The position numbers were made by a program, and so were the translations under genes. Of a stretch of 64,000 nt of DNA, positions 9,544 through 22,000 are shown one piece after another. Below the pieces are notes generated by a model, which searched no databases, was not told the DNA's origin, and worked only from the letters and a program-made list of their open reading frames with translations. The stretch's first letter is position 1. Every line of letters begins with the position of its first letter. The DNA is from Flectonema sp. DT1601 (Eukaryota > Euglenozoa > Diplonemea > Diplonemida > Diplonemidae): NCBI GenBank assembly GCA_964019425.1, contig OZ025790.1:1116001-1180000 (forward strand), given 5' to 3'.

Positions 9544-12448
9544 AAAAAAAAAAAAAGAATAAACTACTTTCTATTTTCCGTCCTGGTCAAGACGCTAAAC
9601 TGATTGTTTTTTTTTTTTTTTTTCAAAATTAATAAAAAAAAAAAAAAAAAAAAAAAAAAATAAAAAAAAAGAATAAACAATGTTATCATTGTTTTTTTTT
9701 CATCGTTCGACTTTGTCGACTAATTTCTATTTTCCGTTTTTTTTTTCTTTAAAAAATAAATAAAAAGAATTTAAAATAAAAAAAAAGAATAAACAATGTT
9801 ATCATTGTTTTTTTATCGATCGACTATGTCGATCACTTTCTATTTTCCGTCCTGGTCAAGACGCTAAACTGATTGTTTTTTTTTATAAATAAAAAGAAAT
9901 AAAAAAAAAAAAAAAAGAATAAACAATGTTATCATTGTTTTTTTATCGTTCGACTTTGTCGACTAATTTCTATTTTCAGTTTTTTTTCTTTAAAAAATAA
10001 ATAAAAAGAATTTAAAATAAAAAAAAAGAATAAACAATGTTACCATTGTTTTCTTATCGATCGACTATGTCGATTACTTTCTATTTTCCGTCCTGGTCAA
10101 GACGCTAAACTGATTGTTTTTTTTTTCAAAATTAATAAAAAAGAATAAAAAAAAAAAAAATAAAAAAAAGAATAAACAATGTTATCATTGTTTTTTTTCA
10201 TCGTTCGACTTTGTCGACTAATTTCTATTTTCCGTTTTTTTTTTCTTTAAAAAATAAATAAAAAGAATTTAAAATAAAAAAAAAGAATAAACAATGTTAT
10301 CATTGTTTTTTTATCGATCGACTATGTCGATCACTTTCTATTTTCCGTTCTGGTCAAGACGCTAAACTGATTGTTTTTTTTTATAAATAAAAAGAAATAA
10401 AAAAAAAAAAAAAAAGAATAAACAATGTTATCATTATTTTTTTATCGTTCGACTTTGTCGACTAATTTCTATTTTCCGTTTTTTTTCCTTTAAAAAATAA
10501 ATAAAAAGAATTTAAAAAAAAAAGGAATAAACAATGTTATCATTGTTTTTTTTTATCGTTCGACTTTGTCGACTAATTTCTATTTTCCGTCCTGGTCAAG
10601 ACGCTAAACTGATTGTTTTTTTTTTTCAAAATTAATAAAAAAGAATATAAAAAAAAAAATAAAAAAAAGAATAAACAATGTTATCATTGTTTTTTTTTTT
10701 ATCGGACTAATTTCTATTTTCCGTTTCTTTTCTTTAAAAAATAAATAAAAAGAATTTAAAATAAAAAAAAAGAATAAACAATGTTATCATTGTTTTTTTT
10801 TATCGTTCGACTTTGTCGACTAATTTCTATTTTCAGTTTTTTTCTTTAAAAAATAAATAAAAAGATTTTAAAATAAAAAAAAAGAATAAACAATGTTATC
10901 ATTGTTTTTTTTATCGATCGACTATGTCGATTACTTTCTATTTTCCGTCCTGGTCAAGACGCTAAACTGATTGTTTTTTTTTTTTCAAAATTAATAAAAA
11001 AGAATATAAAAAAAAATAAAAAAAGAATAAACAATGTTATCATTGTTTTTTTTATCGTTCGACTTTGTCGACTAATTTCTATTTTCAGTTTTTTTCTTTA
11101 AAAAATAAATAAAAAGAATTTAAAATAAAAAAAAAAAGAATAAACAATGTTATCATTGTTTTCTTATCGATCGACTATGTCGATTACTTTCTATTTTCCG
11201 TCCTGGTCAAGACGCTAAACTGATTGTTTTTTTTTTTCAAAATTAATAAAAAATAAAAAAAAAAAAATAAAAAAAAGAATAAACAATGTTATCATTGTTT
11301 TTTTTCATCGTTCGACTTTGTCGACTAATTTCTATTTTCCTTTTTTTTTCTTTAAAAAATAAATAAAAAGAATTTAAAATAAAAAAAAAGAATAAACAAT
11401 GTTATCATTGTTTTTTTATCGATCGACTATGTCGATCACTTTCTATTTTCCGTCCTGGTCAAGACGCTAAACTGATTTTTTTTTTTTTTTCAAAATTAAT
11501 AAAAAAGAATTTAAAAAAAATAAAAAAAAAAGAATAAACAATGTTATTATTGTTTTTTTTTTTTATCGTTCGACTTTGTTGACTAATTTCTATTTTCCGT
11601 TTTTTTTTCTTTTTAAAAAATAAATAAAAAGAATTTAAAAAAAAAAAAAAAAAAAAGAATAAACAATGTTATCATTGTTTTTTTTATCGATCGACTATGT
11701 CGATTACTTTCTATTTTCCGTCCTGGTCAAGACGCTAAACTGATTGTTTTTTTTTTTTTTCAAAATTAATAAAAAAGAATATAAAAAAAATACAAAAAAA
11801 AGAATAAACAATGTTATCATTGTTTTTTTTTTATCGTTCGACTTTGTCGACTAATTTCTATTTTCCGTTTTTTTTTCTTTAAAAAATAAATAAAAAGAAT
11901 TTAAAATAAAAAAAAAAGAATAAACAATATTATCATTGTTTTCTTATCGATCGACTATGTCGATCGCTTTCTATTTTCCGTCCTGGTCAAGACGCTAAAC
12001 TGATTGTTTTTTTTTTCAAAATTAATTAAAAAAAATATAAAAAAAATAAAAAAAAAGAATAAACAATGTTATCATTGTTTTTTTACCGTTCGACTTTGTC
12101 GACTAATTTCTATTTTCCGTTTTTTTTTCTTTAAAAAATAAATAAAAAGAATTTAAAAAAAAAAAAAAAGATTAAACAATGTTATCATTGTTTTTTTATC
12201 GATCGACTATGTCGATTACTTTCTATTTTCCGTCCTGGTCAAGACGCTAAACTGATTGTTTTTTTTTTCAAAATTAATAAAAAAGAATATAAAAAAAAAA
12301 CAAAAAAAAAAAGAATAAACAATGTTATCATTGTTTTTTTTTCTATCGATCGACTATGTCGATTAATTTCTATTTTCCGTCCCGATCGAGACGCTAAACT
12401 GATTGTTTCCTTTTTTTTAAATAATAAATAAAAAAAAAAAAAAAAAAA
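9544..12448 (-). repeat. Dyad-rich satellite array, inverted
   Basis: Same type A/B monomers as 3121-7047 but on the opposite strand (GTCCTGGTCAAGACGCTAAACT). It is the right arm of the palindrome. Some units are degraded, e.g. near 10690 where part of the dyad is missing. Confidence 0.95.
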
Positions 12449-12641
12449 GAGCATCTCCCTGCTATCCTCATATCCCCACAATAATATTATACCTTTTCAT
12501 TTTCTCTTTCCTTTTCTGGTCTTTTTTTTTTTTTTCTTCTTTTTTTTCCTTTTTCATACAACGTTTTTTATTTATATTTTATTTTTTTTTTTATTTTTTT
12601 CATGTTTGATTATTTCCTCTTCATATTTTTTTTTTTTTTTT

Positions 12642-12672
<31 letters not shown>

Positions 12673-12858
12673 CTCTGCCTCTCTCTTAATTCTGTTCGTT
12701 TCTTTGAAACGAAAATTCATTTGAATATTATTCCTTGGTCAGCAACAGTCATTGTCGCCCTCTGGGCCTGTTAAAAAAAAAAAAATAAAAAGAAAGTTTA
12801 CATCGGGAATAGGGCAGGAGCCAAAAGCTCCCAGTCCGTTACTTCCCACTCTATCGAA
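12449..12858 (-). repeat. Satellite 'head' repeat, copy 2
   Basis: Reverse complement of 2716-3120, ending at CTTCCCACTCTATCGA. Adjacent sequence at 12859 is unrelated and coding-like. Confidence 0.8.
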
Positions 12859-13445
12859 CTCATTTTCGTTTCTGTGGAAGAGATCATTGTGGACTGGTGG
12901 GATGTTCCGAAGGGACGAAGGGAAGATCCCTTCAGGCCGTCCAGATGGGTAGTGATAAGAGGATACCTGACATCGGAGATAGCACAGGGCTTGCAAATGA
13001 TGGGAAACTTTATAGCTCTAACAAGGGTATCAACAAGAAGTCTGGATGCTTTGTGGAGAAAGGACCTGTTAATGAAGAAGTTTTCAGCCCATTCAATAAA
13101 AAGGGGATCGATTTCTCATATTATGGGTCTGATGTCAACTGGAAGCAAAATCGACGAGGTCGTCATGGGAAGACTGCTGAAGCATTCTTCGAGGAGCGAT
13201 CCCTTTTCAGGGGTAACGATTCGGTATGGAGGAGACCCGGTGAGCATGGCCCGAGCATTGAGAACGGGAGAGATAACGGTGTTGTTGTGAGAAGACATAA
13301 TATTTGTAGACGACCGAAACGATCGGTATTACCAAGATCTTTAGAAGAAAAGAATTCCCCCCTGCATGTAACGAAAATTGAACCCATGTCCATTTTATTT
13401 GTAAAGGAAAGAATGTCGCAAAAACGGCTGAAAAGATTTAATTTT
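12859..13445 (+). pseudogene. Tyrosine recombinase C-terminal fragment (DIRS/VIPER/TATE-like)
   Basis: A frame open to a stop at 13290 encodes ~140 residues with no ATG start. It contains AHSIKRGSISH, then LLKHSSRSDPF, then TIRYGG. This order (H-x-x-x-R box, second His, Tyr) is that of the catalytic C-terminal half of tyrosine recombinases. The N-terminal catalytic Arg region is absent. The fragment is wedged between an inverted head and a forward tail repeat, so it may be a relic of the element that created these repeats. The remaining bases to 13445 are not recognised. Tyrosine-recombinase elements such as VIPER and TATE are known from kinetoplastids, and DIRS from other eukaryotes. Family assignment is inference. 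Confidence 0.6.
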
Positions 13446-13932
13446 GGTCCTAGTCAAGACCTTAAACTGACTAATCGGTCTTAACTTCAACTAAGTGAAT
13501 GAACCCTTGCCGTTTTCCTTTTCCCTTTATTACTCTCTATCTGGTCTGTTATGTCATAAATCTCATTTAATTTTATCATTCATTTTAATTTTCACTGTTT
13601 CCCATCTACATTTTATTTTCAAATAGTTCCGGTCTGTCTTTAATTTTAAATAAAACTGATCATGTTAACTCAGTATTTTTTCTTATGTGCAAGAGATACC
13701 AACACGCAAGAGATACCAACGCACATACGAGATACCAGCACTTCCGAGATACCGACACGAAAGAGATACCAAGACACTTAAGATACCAGCAAGGACAGTG
13801 AGAGGTAGAATGAACCCTCCTCCTTGTGTCCGATCCTGATTATTTTTTGTTGAATTGGTAGTGTTACCTCAGTTTGCTACTCTCGTATCTGTGTTGTGTT
13901 AACTCATGTAAGTGATCTTAACTCCTGTTAAA
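13446..13932 (+). repeat. Satellite 'tail' repeat, complete forward copy
   Basis: From GGTCCTAGTCAAGACC to ACTCCTGTTAA. It includes a region in common with 2579-2700 and the iterons at 13689-13795. Bases 13933-14082 after it are A/T tracts with no gene seen. Confidence 0.8.
13689..13795 (+). repeat. GAGATACC iteron cluster, copy 3
   Basis: Six ~18 bp repeats, core GAGATACC, matching 8439-8545 with few changes. Confidence 0.75.
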
Positions 13933-14082
13933 TAAAAAAAAAAAAAAAAAAAAAAGAAATTAAAAAAGAAGAATTTTCAAATGAAGTTATATCAACCCCT
14001 GCCACCCATTATGATCAATTCCGCTTGTTTTTTTTTTTTTCTTTCTTTTCTTCGAATATAAAAAAAAAAATTAAAAAATATA

Positions 14083-14531
14083 AAAGATGAAACAATGTTA
14101 TCATTGTTTTTTTTATCGATCGACTATGTCGATTACTTCCAGTTTTCCGTCCTGGTCAAGACGCTAAACTGATTGTTTTTTTTTTTTAAAAAAATTAATA
14201 AAAAGAATATAAAAAAAAAAAAAAGAATAAACAATGTTATCATTGTTTTTTTTTTTATCGATCGACTATGTCGATCACTTTCTATTTTCCGTCCTGGTCA
14301 AGACGCTAAACTGATTGTTTTTTTTTTTCAAAATAAAAAAATATTAAAAAAAAATAAAATAAAAAAAAAGAATAAACAATGTTATCATTGTTTTTTTTTT
14401 TATCGTTCGACTTTGTTGACTAATTTCTATTATCCGTTTTTTTTTCTTTAAAAAATAAATAAAAAGAATTTAAAATAAAATAAAAAAAGAATAAACAATG
14501 TTATCATTGTTTTTTTATCGATCGACTATGT
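14083..14531 (-). repeat. Satellite array, inverted, left of LTR-like element
   Basis: Several type A/B monomers on the minus strand, cut within GATCGACTATGT by the insertion at 14532. The array resumes at 16530 with CGATCACTTTC. Confidence 0.9.
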
Positions 14532-15125
14532 CATTTTACTTTTTATTATTTCCCATCTACTTTTTATTTTCTATTAGTTCTGGTCAGAAACTCCTGGGCA
14601 GCAAGAAGGAAAGTAGTTAAGTACTTCTGGGTGTTTGGCATCACCCCCCATAGTGAGCAAGTACAACAGGTAGCATTGGTAGTCTGTTGATCCTGAGTGA
14701 TCCCAGCTACAGTTTTGTTTTTTTTTCTTTTTTTTAGAAGAAGATCAGGACATCCAAGCACTGCTGGATAGTTGCTGAATGCAGGGCCTGCCTGTGGCAT
14801 TATAATAACAGGCTAAGTCATTTGTAGTTCATAGTTTACCTTTGATTTTATAACTTCACACAGGGTACTATGAACGATGAGAGATCCAGTGGGATCACTC
14901 AGGGTCTAGTAGAGACCACCAATGTTGTGCGTTGATAGGCAAGGTGACCAACCTTGACATTCTTTCTTTTCTCTCCTGTTGTGACAAACACAAAATACAC
15001 ACACAGCTTACAGTGTGTTCTTTGTGTATGTTTTCTTCAGGTGTGAGTAGTTTTTTTGTTCTTGCTCTTCAGGGAGGGCCTTAGCCAAAAGCTAACAGTC
15101 CAAATCTCACCTGGTAACTTAACTC
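14532..15125. repeat. Direct terminal repeat, left
   Basis: Begins CATTTTACTTTTTATTATTT and ends CTGGTAACTTAACTC. It is offset by 1404 bp from its partner. Confidence 0.85.
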
Positions 15126-15214
15126 ATTCTTTGTCAGTTTTGGCATCAAACCTGTAATGGTTTTCATCATTGAATTTAACTACCATTTCAACAGGTTATT
15201 TACTTAATTATTTG

Positions 15215-15395
15215 TTCTAAAAGTTGCTAAGTATCTCTCACTTAGAAATTTTTTATTTTTTTATTTTCAGCTCAATTAGCTACAAAGTGTTACTACTAAG
15301 TGTTTCTCACTTAGATTTTTTTTTTGCTTTTCAGCTCCTTAAAAGCTGCTAAGTGTTTCTGCTAAGTGTTTCTCACTTAGAATTTTATTTTTATG
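15215..15395. repeat. Short hairpin repeats CTAAGTG-TTTCT-CACTTAG
   Basis: In the interior of the element, CTAAGTGTTTCTCACTTAG-type dyads occur three times (near 15230, 15295 and 15360). The first is CTAAGTATCTCTCACTTAG. Each is followed by a T-rich run. Confidence 0.7.
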
Positions 15396-15935
15396 TTCGT
15401 TTTCTATCCCTTCTCCTATCCCTTTTGTTCAAAAAAAGCGGGAGGAAATTCTCTCATTCACGCTAAGATGCACTCTGAACTTTGATTTTTTGATCTGAGT
15501 GTGAGGGAATGACCTGTTAGTGCATTGGGCATAAGCTGGGCTGCAGTCTAGATGTCTTAGGTGTTAATAAGGGGTTCCTCTTAGCATTTTTCTTTGTTCC
15601 CACCTTATGATTTTCTTGAAGACAAAAAATAGAAGTCATAATGGTGCTTCCCTCTGGAAGGGTTGTAAGCCATGGTGTCCAACTAGATTAAAGGACAAGT
15701 CTGGGATAATCCCTGCCAGAGGGGCGAGTATTCTACCATGGTTGAAATACTCTGGCAACTGATCTTCAATTTTATGTTGTTTGTTAGCTGCTGGTGTATC
15801 TTGATCATGTGTTGATCTTGCATTTTTTTTATTTGTAATCTTTCACTACAATCATTCTTGCCTATATCTTTTATTTTTATTCTCTATCTGTTCTGGTCTG
15901 TTACCTCATTTGTCTTGTTTAACTTCAGTTATATC

Positions 15936-16529
15936 CATTTTACTTTTTATTATTTCCCATCTACTTTTTATTTTCTATTAGTTCTGGTCAGAAACCCCTG
16001 GGCAGCAAGAAGGAAAGTAGTTAAGTACTTCTGGGTGTTTGGCATCACCCCCCATAGTGAGCAAGTACAACAGGTAGCATTGGTAGTCTGTTGATCCTGA
16101 GTGATCCCAGCTACAGTTTTGTTTTTCTTTCTTTTTTTTAGAAGAAGATCAGGACATCCAAGCACTGCTGGATAGTTGCTGAATGCAGGGCCTGCCTGTG
16201 GCATTATAATAACAGGCTAAGTCATTTGTAGTTCATAGTTTACCTTTGATTTTATAACTTCACACAGGGTACTATGAACGATGAGAGATCCAGTGGGATC
16301 ACTCAGGGTCTAGTAGAGACCACCAATGTTGTGCGTTGATAGGCAAGGTGACCAACCTTGACATTCTTTCTTTTCTCTCCTGTTGTGACAAACACAAAAT
16401 ACACACACAGCTTACAGTGTGTTCTTTGTGTATGTTTTCTTCAGGTGTGAGTAGTTTTTTTGTTCTTGCTCTTCAGGGAGGGCCTTAGCCAAAAGCTAAC
16501 AGTCCAAATCTCACCTGGTAACTTAACTC
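15936..16529. repeat. Direct terminal repeat, right
   Basis: Near-identical to 14532-15125; the satellite resumes directly after it. Confidence 0.85.
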
Positions 16530-18707
16530 CCGATCACTTTCTATTTTCCGTCCTGGTCAAGACGCTAAACTGATTGTTTTTTTTTTCAAAATTAATAAAA
16601 AAGAATATAAAAAAATACAAAAAAAGAATAAACAATGTTATCATTGTTTTTTTTTTATCGTTCGACTTTGTCGACTAATTTCTATTTTCCGTTTTTTTTT
16701 CTTTAAAAAATAAATAAAAAGAATTTAAAATAAAAAAAAAAGAATAAACAATGTTATCATTGTTTTTTTATCGATCGACTATGTCGATCACTTTCTATTT
16801 TCCGTCCTGGTCAAGACGCTAAACTGATTGTTTTTTTTTTCAAAATTAATAAAAAAGAATATAAAAAATACAAAAAAAGAATAAACAATGTTATCATTTT
16901 TTTTTTTTATCGTTCGACTTTGTCGACTAATTTCTATTTTCCGTTTTTTTTTCTTTAAAAAATAAATAAAAAGAATTTAAAATAAAAAAAAAAGAATAAA
17001 CAATGTTATCATTGTTTTTTTATCGATCGACTATGTCGATTACTTTCTATTTTCCGTCCTGGTCAGGACGCTAAACTGATTGTTTTTTCTTTAAAAATAA
17101 ATAAAAAGAATTAAAAAAAAAAAAAAAAGAATAAACAATGTTATCATTGTTTTTTTATCGATCGACTATGTCGATCACTTTCTATTTTCCGTCCTGGTCA
17201 AGACGCTAAACTGATTGTTTTTTTTTCAAAATTAATAAAAAAGAATATAAAAAAATACAAAAAAAGAATAAACAATGTTATCATTGTTTTTTTTTTATCG
17301 TTCGACTTTGTCGACTAATTTCTATTTTCCGTTTTTTTTTCTTTAAAAAATAAATAAAAAGAATTTAAAATAAAAAAAAAAGAATAAACAATATTATCAT
17401 TGTTTTTTTATCGATCGACTATGTCGATCACTTTCTATTTTCCGTCCTGGTCAAGACGCTAAACTGATTGTTTTTTTTTCAAAATTAATAAAAAAGAATA
17501 TAAAAAAATACAAAAAAAGAATAAACAATGTTATCATTGTTTTTTTTTATCGTTCGACTTTGTCGACTAATTTCTATTTTCCGTTTTTTTTTTCTTTAAA
17601 AAATAAATAAAAAGAATTTAAAATAAAAAAAAAGAATAAACAATGTTATCATTGTTTTTTTTATCGATCGACTATGTCGATCACTTTCTATTTTCCGTCC
17701 TGGTCAAGACGCTAAACTGATTGTTTTTTTTTTCAAAATTAATAAAAAAGAATATAAAAAAAGTACAAAAAAAAAGATTAAACAATGTTATCATTGTTTT
17801 TTTTTATCGTTCGACTTTGTCGACTAATTTCTATTTTCCGTTTTTTTTTTTTTCTTTGAAAAATAAATAAAAAGAATTTAAAATAAAAAAAAAAGAATAA
17901 ACAATGTTATCATTGTTTTTTTTTATCGATCGACTATGTCGATTACTTTCTATTTTCCGTCCTGGTCAAGACGCTAAACTGATTGTTTTTTTTTTTTCAA
18001 AATAAAAAAAATATTAAAAAAAAAAAATAAAAAAAAAAGAATAAACAATGTTATCATTGTTTTTTTATCGATCGACTATGTCGATCACTTTCTATTTTCC
18101 GTCCTGGTCAAGATGCTAAACTGATTGTTTTTTTTTTTTCAAAATTAATAAAAAAGAATATAAAAAAATACAAAAAAAAGAATAAACAATGTTATCATTG
18201 TTTTTTTTTATCGTTCGATTTTGTCGACTAATTTCTATTTTCCGTTTTTTTTTCTTTAAAAAATAAATAAAAAGAATTTAAAATAAAAAAAAAAGAATAA
18301 ACAATGTTATCATTGTTTTTTTATCGATCGACTATGTCGATTACTTTCTATTTTCCGTCCTGGTCAAGACGCTAAACTGATTGTTTTTTTTTCAAAATTA
18401 ATAAAAAAGAATATAAAAAAAAAAAAAAAAAAAGAATAAACAATGTTATCATTGTTTTTTTTATCGATCGACTATGTCGATTACTTTCTATTTTCCGTCC
18501 TGGTCAGGACGCTAAACTGATTGTTTTTTCTTTAAAAATAAATAAAAAGAATAAAAAAAAAAAAAAAAGGAATAAACAATGTTATCATTGTTTTTTTTTT
18601 ATCGATCGACTATGTCGATTACTTACTATTTTCCGTCCTGATCGAGACGCTAAACTGATTGTTTCCTTTTTTTAAATAATAAATAAGAAAAAAAAAAAAA
18701 AAAAAAA
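16530..18707 (-). repeat. Dyad-rich satellite array, inverted
   Basis: Continuation of the array interrupted at 14532, with alternating type A/B monomers. Near 17058-17100 and 18500-18540 it contains AA-type junctions with a shorter spacer (TTTTTTCTTTAAAAATAAAT). Confidence 0.95.
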
Positions 18708-19087
18708 GAGCATCTCCCTGCTATCCCTCATATCCCCACAATAATATTATACCTTTTCATTTTCTCTTTCCTTTTCTGGTCTTTTTTTTTTTCTTTTTTT
18801 TCCTTTTTCATACAACGTTTTTTATTTATATATTTTTTTTTTTTTTTTTTTTTCATGTTTGATTATTTCCTCTTCATTTTTTTTTTTTTTTTTTCTCTGC
18901 CTCTCTCTTAATTCTGTTCGTTTCTTTGAAACGAAAATTCATTTGAATATTATTCCTTGGTCAGCAACCATCATTGTCGCCCTTTGGGCCTGTTAAAAAA
19001 AAATAAAAAATAAAAAGAAAGTTTACATCGGGAATAGGGCAGGAGCCAAAAGCTCCCAGTCCGTTACTTCCCACTTTATCGAAATTC
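18708..19087 (-). repeat. Satellite 'head' repeat, copy 3
   Basis: Inverted head ending CCCACTTTATCGAAATTC. The same junction occurs mirror-imaged at 24804 (GAATTTCGATAAAGTGGG) on the other side of the retroelement. Confidence 0.85.
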
Positions 19088-22000
19088 AGCTTTTTGTGGA
19101 GCTATCCACTCTGCGGTCTTTTTAGGCCCCTCTATCTCCTTTGCTTTATAAGACCCAATGTTTCTTCTCATCCAATTGCTTTTCTCAAGTTGCCTCTTCG
19201 GCATTCATTTGCCAACCACATTATTTATCAAAATATATATTATAAACAAGTAGTTACTCCGATTTTTCTGTTTTAGAGCGTAGCTCGTTTTCCTTTAAAC
19301 AGTATTTACCAAAAAAAAAACTCTAGGGTTAGCTGCCCGAAATTAAAAAAAAAGGAATAGTTTAAAAAAAAAGATCTTAACTCATCGATATTGTTTCTGA
19401 GCCATTCTCTTTTCTATTTTTTTTTTTTTTTTATTATTGCTACTTCACAACAAAAAAAAAAAGAAACACCGGGCCGGCGGTGTCATAAAGATACTGGCAA
19501 CCATCTCTCAGCCAACCCAGCCCCCGAGGCTTTGCAAGAGGCTATTTCGAGATCGGCTCTGGATGGGGATAAAACTTTAGTAGCCAAATGTCCTTTATGT
19601 TTTGAGACATACCTCAAAGGTCCAGTTGCGCATTTTGGACGTAACTGTAAGTTTAGTAAGGAATTTAAGGACTATAAGTCACGTTTTCCCCCATCTACCC
19701 ACTCCCAAGTTAAAGATTGTTACCACTTACCTTGTCCAGATTGTGGTAAGCTTTTCAAAAGTATCGCTACGAGAGCGAAACACTGTGCTAACGGTACATG
19801 TAAAGGTACACCTCTGTCTCCCCTCACAGGGAATAATTCAGACCTGGAACCTCCCTTTGTAGGAGAATCTGTAGATTTTAAAACTTCACAAACAGCTTTC
19901 GTTCCTTATAACTCTACAACACCCACTTTTACCCCGTTACACCCGTCTCGTCTCAAATTCCGATCTTTTGGAACTGAATGGAAGGACATCGACGTTTCTG
20001 CTGCAGAAAAACTTCAAACTTTCTCCGTCGAAACAGAAAACTCTTCAAAACCTGCCGACCAACTTGATAAACTACTCAAAACGGTTTATCAAATATGTAG
20101 CGGTTTCTTTGAAGAAACAAAGCGGAATTTACCCCGCAAACAGAAATCAAGGGAAGAGGTCATCCTCAACCAAGAAAAACTTGAATGTCGTCTGGAAATG
20201 AAACAGCTAAGACAGGAGCTCCGCAAATCTGGGCCTTCTATAGAGAACGCTGTCAAATGGAAAGAGGCAAGAACGAGAATGAAAAGGATTTTCCGAATGT
20301 ATCGGAATTTAGAAAAGAAAAATTTATTCAAAAAATTACAAGATAAATTTCGTCAAAATCCGTTTACTGCCATAAAAGAAGAACTCCAAAAAGAAGATCC
20401 TCAACCCCCCTCCCTTGATATTCCAGAGGAAAAAATAATTGAACATTTTAAAAACAATTATTGTGACAATGAAAAAAAAAAAACTGATTTCACCCATCCC
20501 TCTTTTTTACCTAAGTCTGACTACAAGACAATGGATGATATCCAGTTCCCGAGCTTCGAACAGTTTGGTATTCTCTTATCAAAGAAAAAAAACAAATGTG
20601 CCCCTGGTCCCAATTGCATACCTTATGTTGTATGGAAAAAGGTCCCAACTTTTATGGAAGCACTTTACAAGGTATTAAAGAGAATTTTCGAACTCAAGGC
20701 CTATCCAGATAGTTGGGGCTTAGCATTTGTAACAATGCTCCCAAAGCCCAACTCCGATGGGAAAGACATCTCGAAAACGAGACCGATAGCTGTGGGCAAC
20801 TGCGACGGGAAAATTTTTAATACGGTTATTCAGGAAGCCGTCGCAAACCACACTCTTTCTAAATTTAATTTTCAAAAAGGCTTTAGGAAAGGTGTCTCTG
20901 GGTGTATCGAACATGCCACGATCACCTCAGAGATTTTTAAAGAAGTGAAAGCTCTCCGGAAAAACCTAACAATTGTCTGGGTGGATTTGGCAGATGCTTT
21001 CGGCTCAGTCAAACATCAATTAATTTTCTTTGCTTTAAAATATTTCGGAATTCACGAAAGAATAATCGGTTTCTATAAAAGGTATTATTCCTCCATGCGC
21101 GTCCAAATCAGAGTTGGAGAAGGCCTGACGCCCACTATCCCTTTTGAAGTTGGTGTCTTTCAAGGCTGCGTTTCCTCCCCAACCCTTTTTAATTTGGTAT
21201 TCCAACTACTGCTCTTTTCCTTAGCAGTTCATCAACAGGAAGCCTACGAGTTTAACAATAAATCCCTCCAACTATTAGTTGCAGCTTTTGCTGATGATTT
21301 ACAACTTACCACGTCATCAAAGGCGGGGGCAAAATTGCTAATCAAGTCGCTCGAACAGTTTCTTTCCTGGTCTCGTGGTATGAAAGCGAAACCCCAGAAA
21401 TGCATTGCCCACAGCTTTGTACAAGGGAAACCAGCTAACCCGGACCTGAAGATTAACAATGTTCCGATTACGAATCTCCAGGAAGCTGGAGAGTTCAAAT
21501 ACCTCGGGCGTTGGTTTGAGCCGAACGCCAAAGAACAGAAATTGCGAGAGCGCCTGACCACTTTTACCAGGAATTTTTTAAAAAAAGTCGACGCCATGCC
21601 ACTATATGGGTCTCAGAAAGCTTGGTCTGTCCAACACTTGTTATTGTCAAGGTTAACATGGAGTTTAATGATCCATGACTTATCTCTCCCTTTTGCCAAA
21701 AAAATGGACAAAATTATTAAACCTTTTTTGAAGAAATGGTGGGGATTTGTCCGCTCTGCGAACACAGTCATCCTTTTTACCGGTTCAAAGAACACTGTTG
21801 GTCTCAGACACAAAAGAGTTGAGACGCTATATAAACAAGCGCAATCAATTAAACTAGACATCCTCAGATCCTCACAGGACTCTGACATGCACGGTGTCTA
21901 CAATGTTATTATGGAGAAATCGTCCAATTGGTCGAAAAAGTTTTCAGCTTCTGCTGAGTGGGAGCGCCTTATTAAGTTTTTTTCTTACCGTTCTCTTGCG

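Larger units (their letters stand above)
14532..16529. mobile_element. Element with 594 bp direct terminal repeats
   Basis: Two direct repeats (14532-15125 and 15936-16529) of equal length, differing at only a few positions, flank an 810 bp non-coding interior. The unit splits a satellite monomer between ATGT and CGATCAC with at most one duplicated base. The ends do not read TG...CA, and no gag, pol or primer-binding site was recognised. It could be a non-autonomous LTR-type or DIRS-type element, or a partial tandem duplication. Confidence 0.55.
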
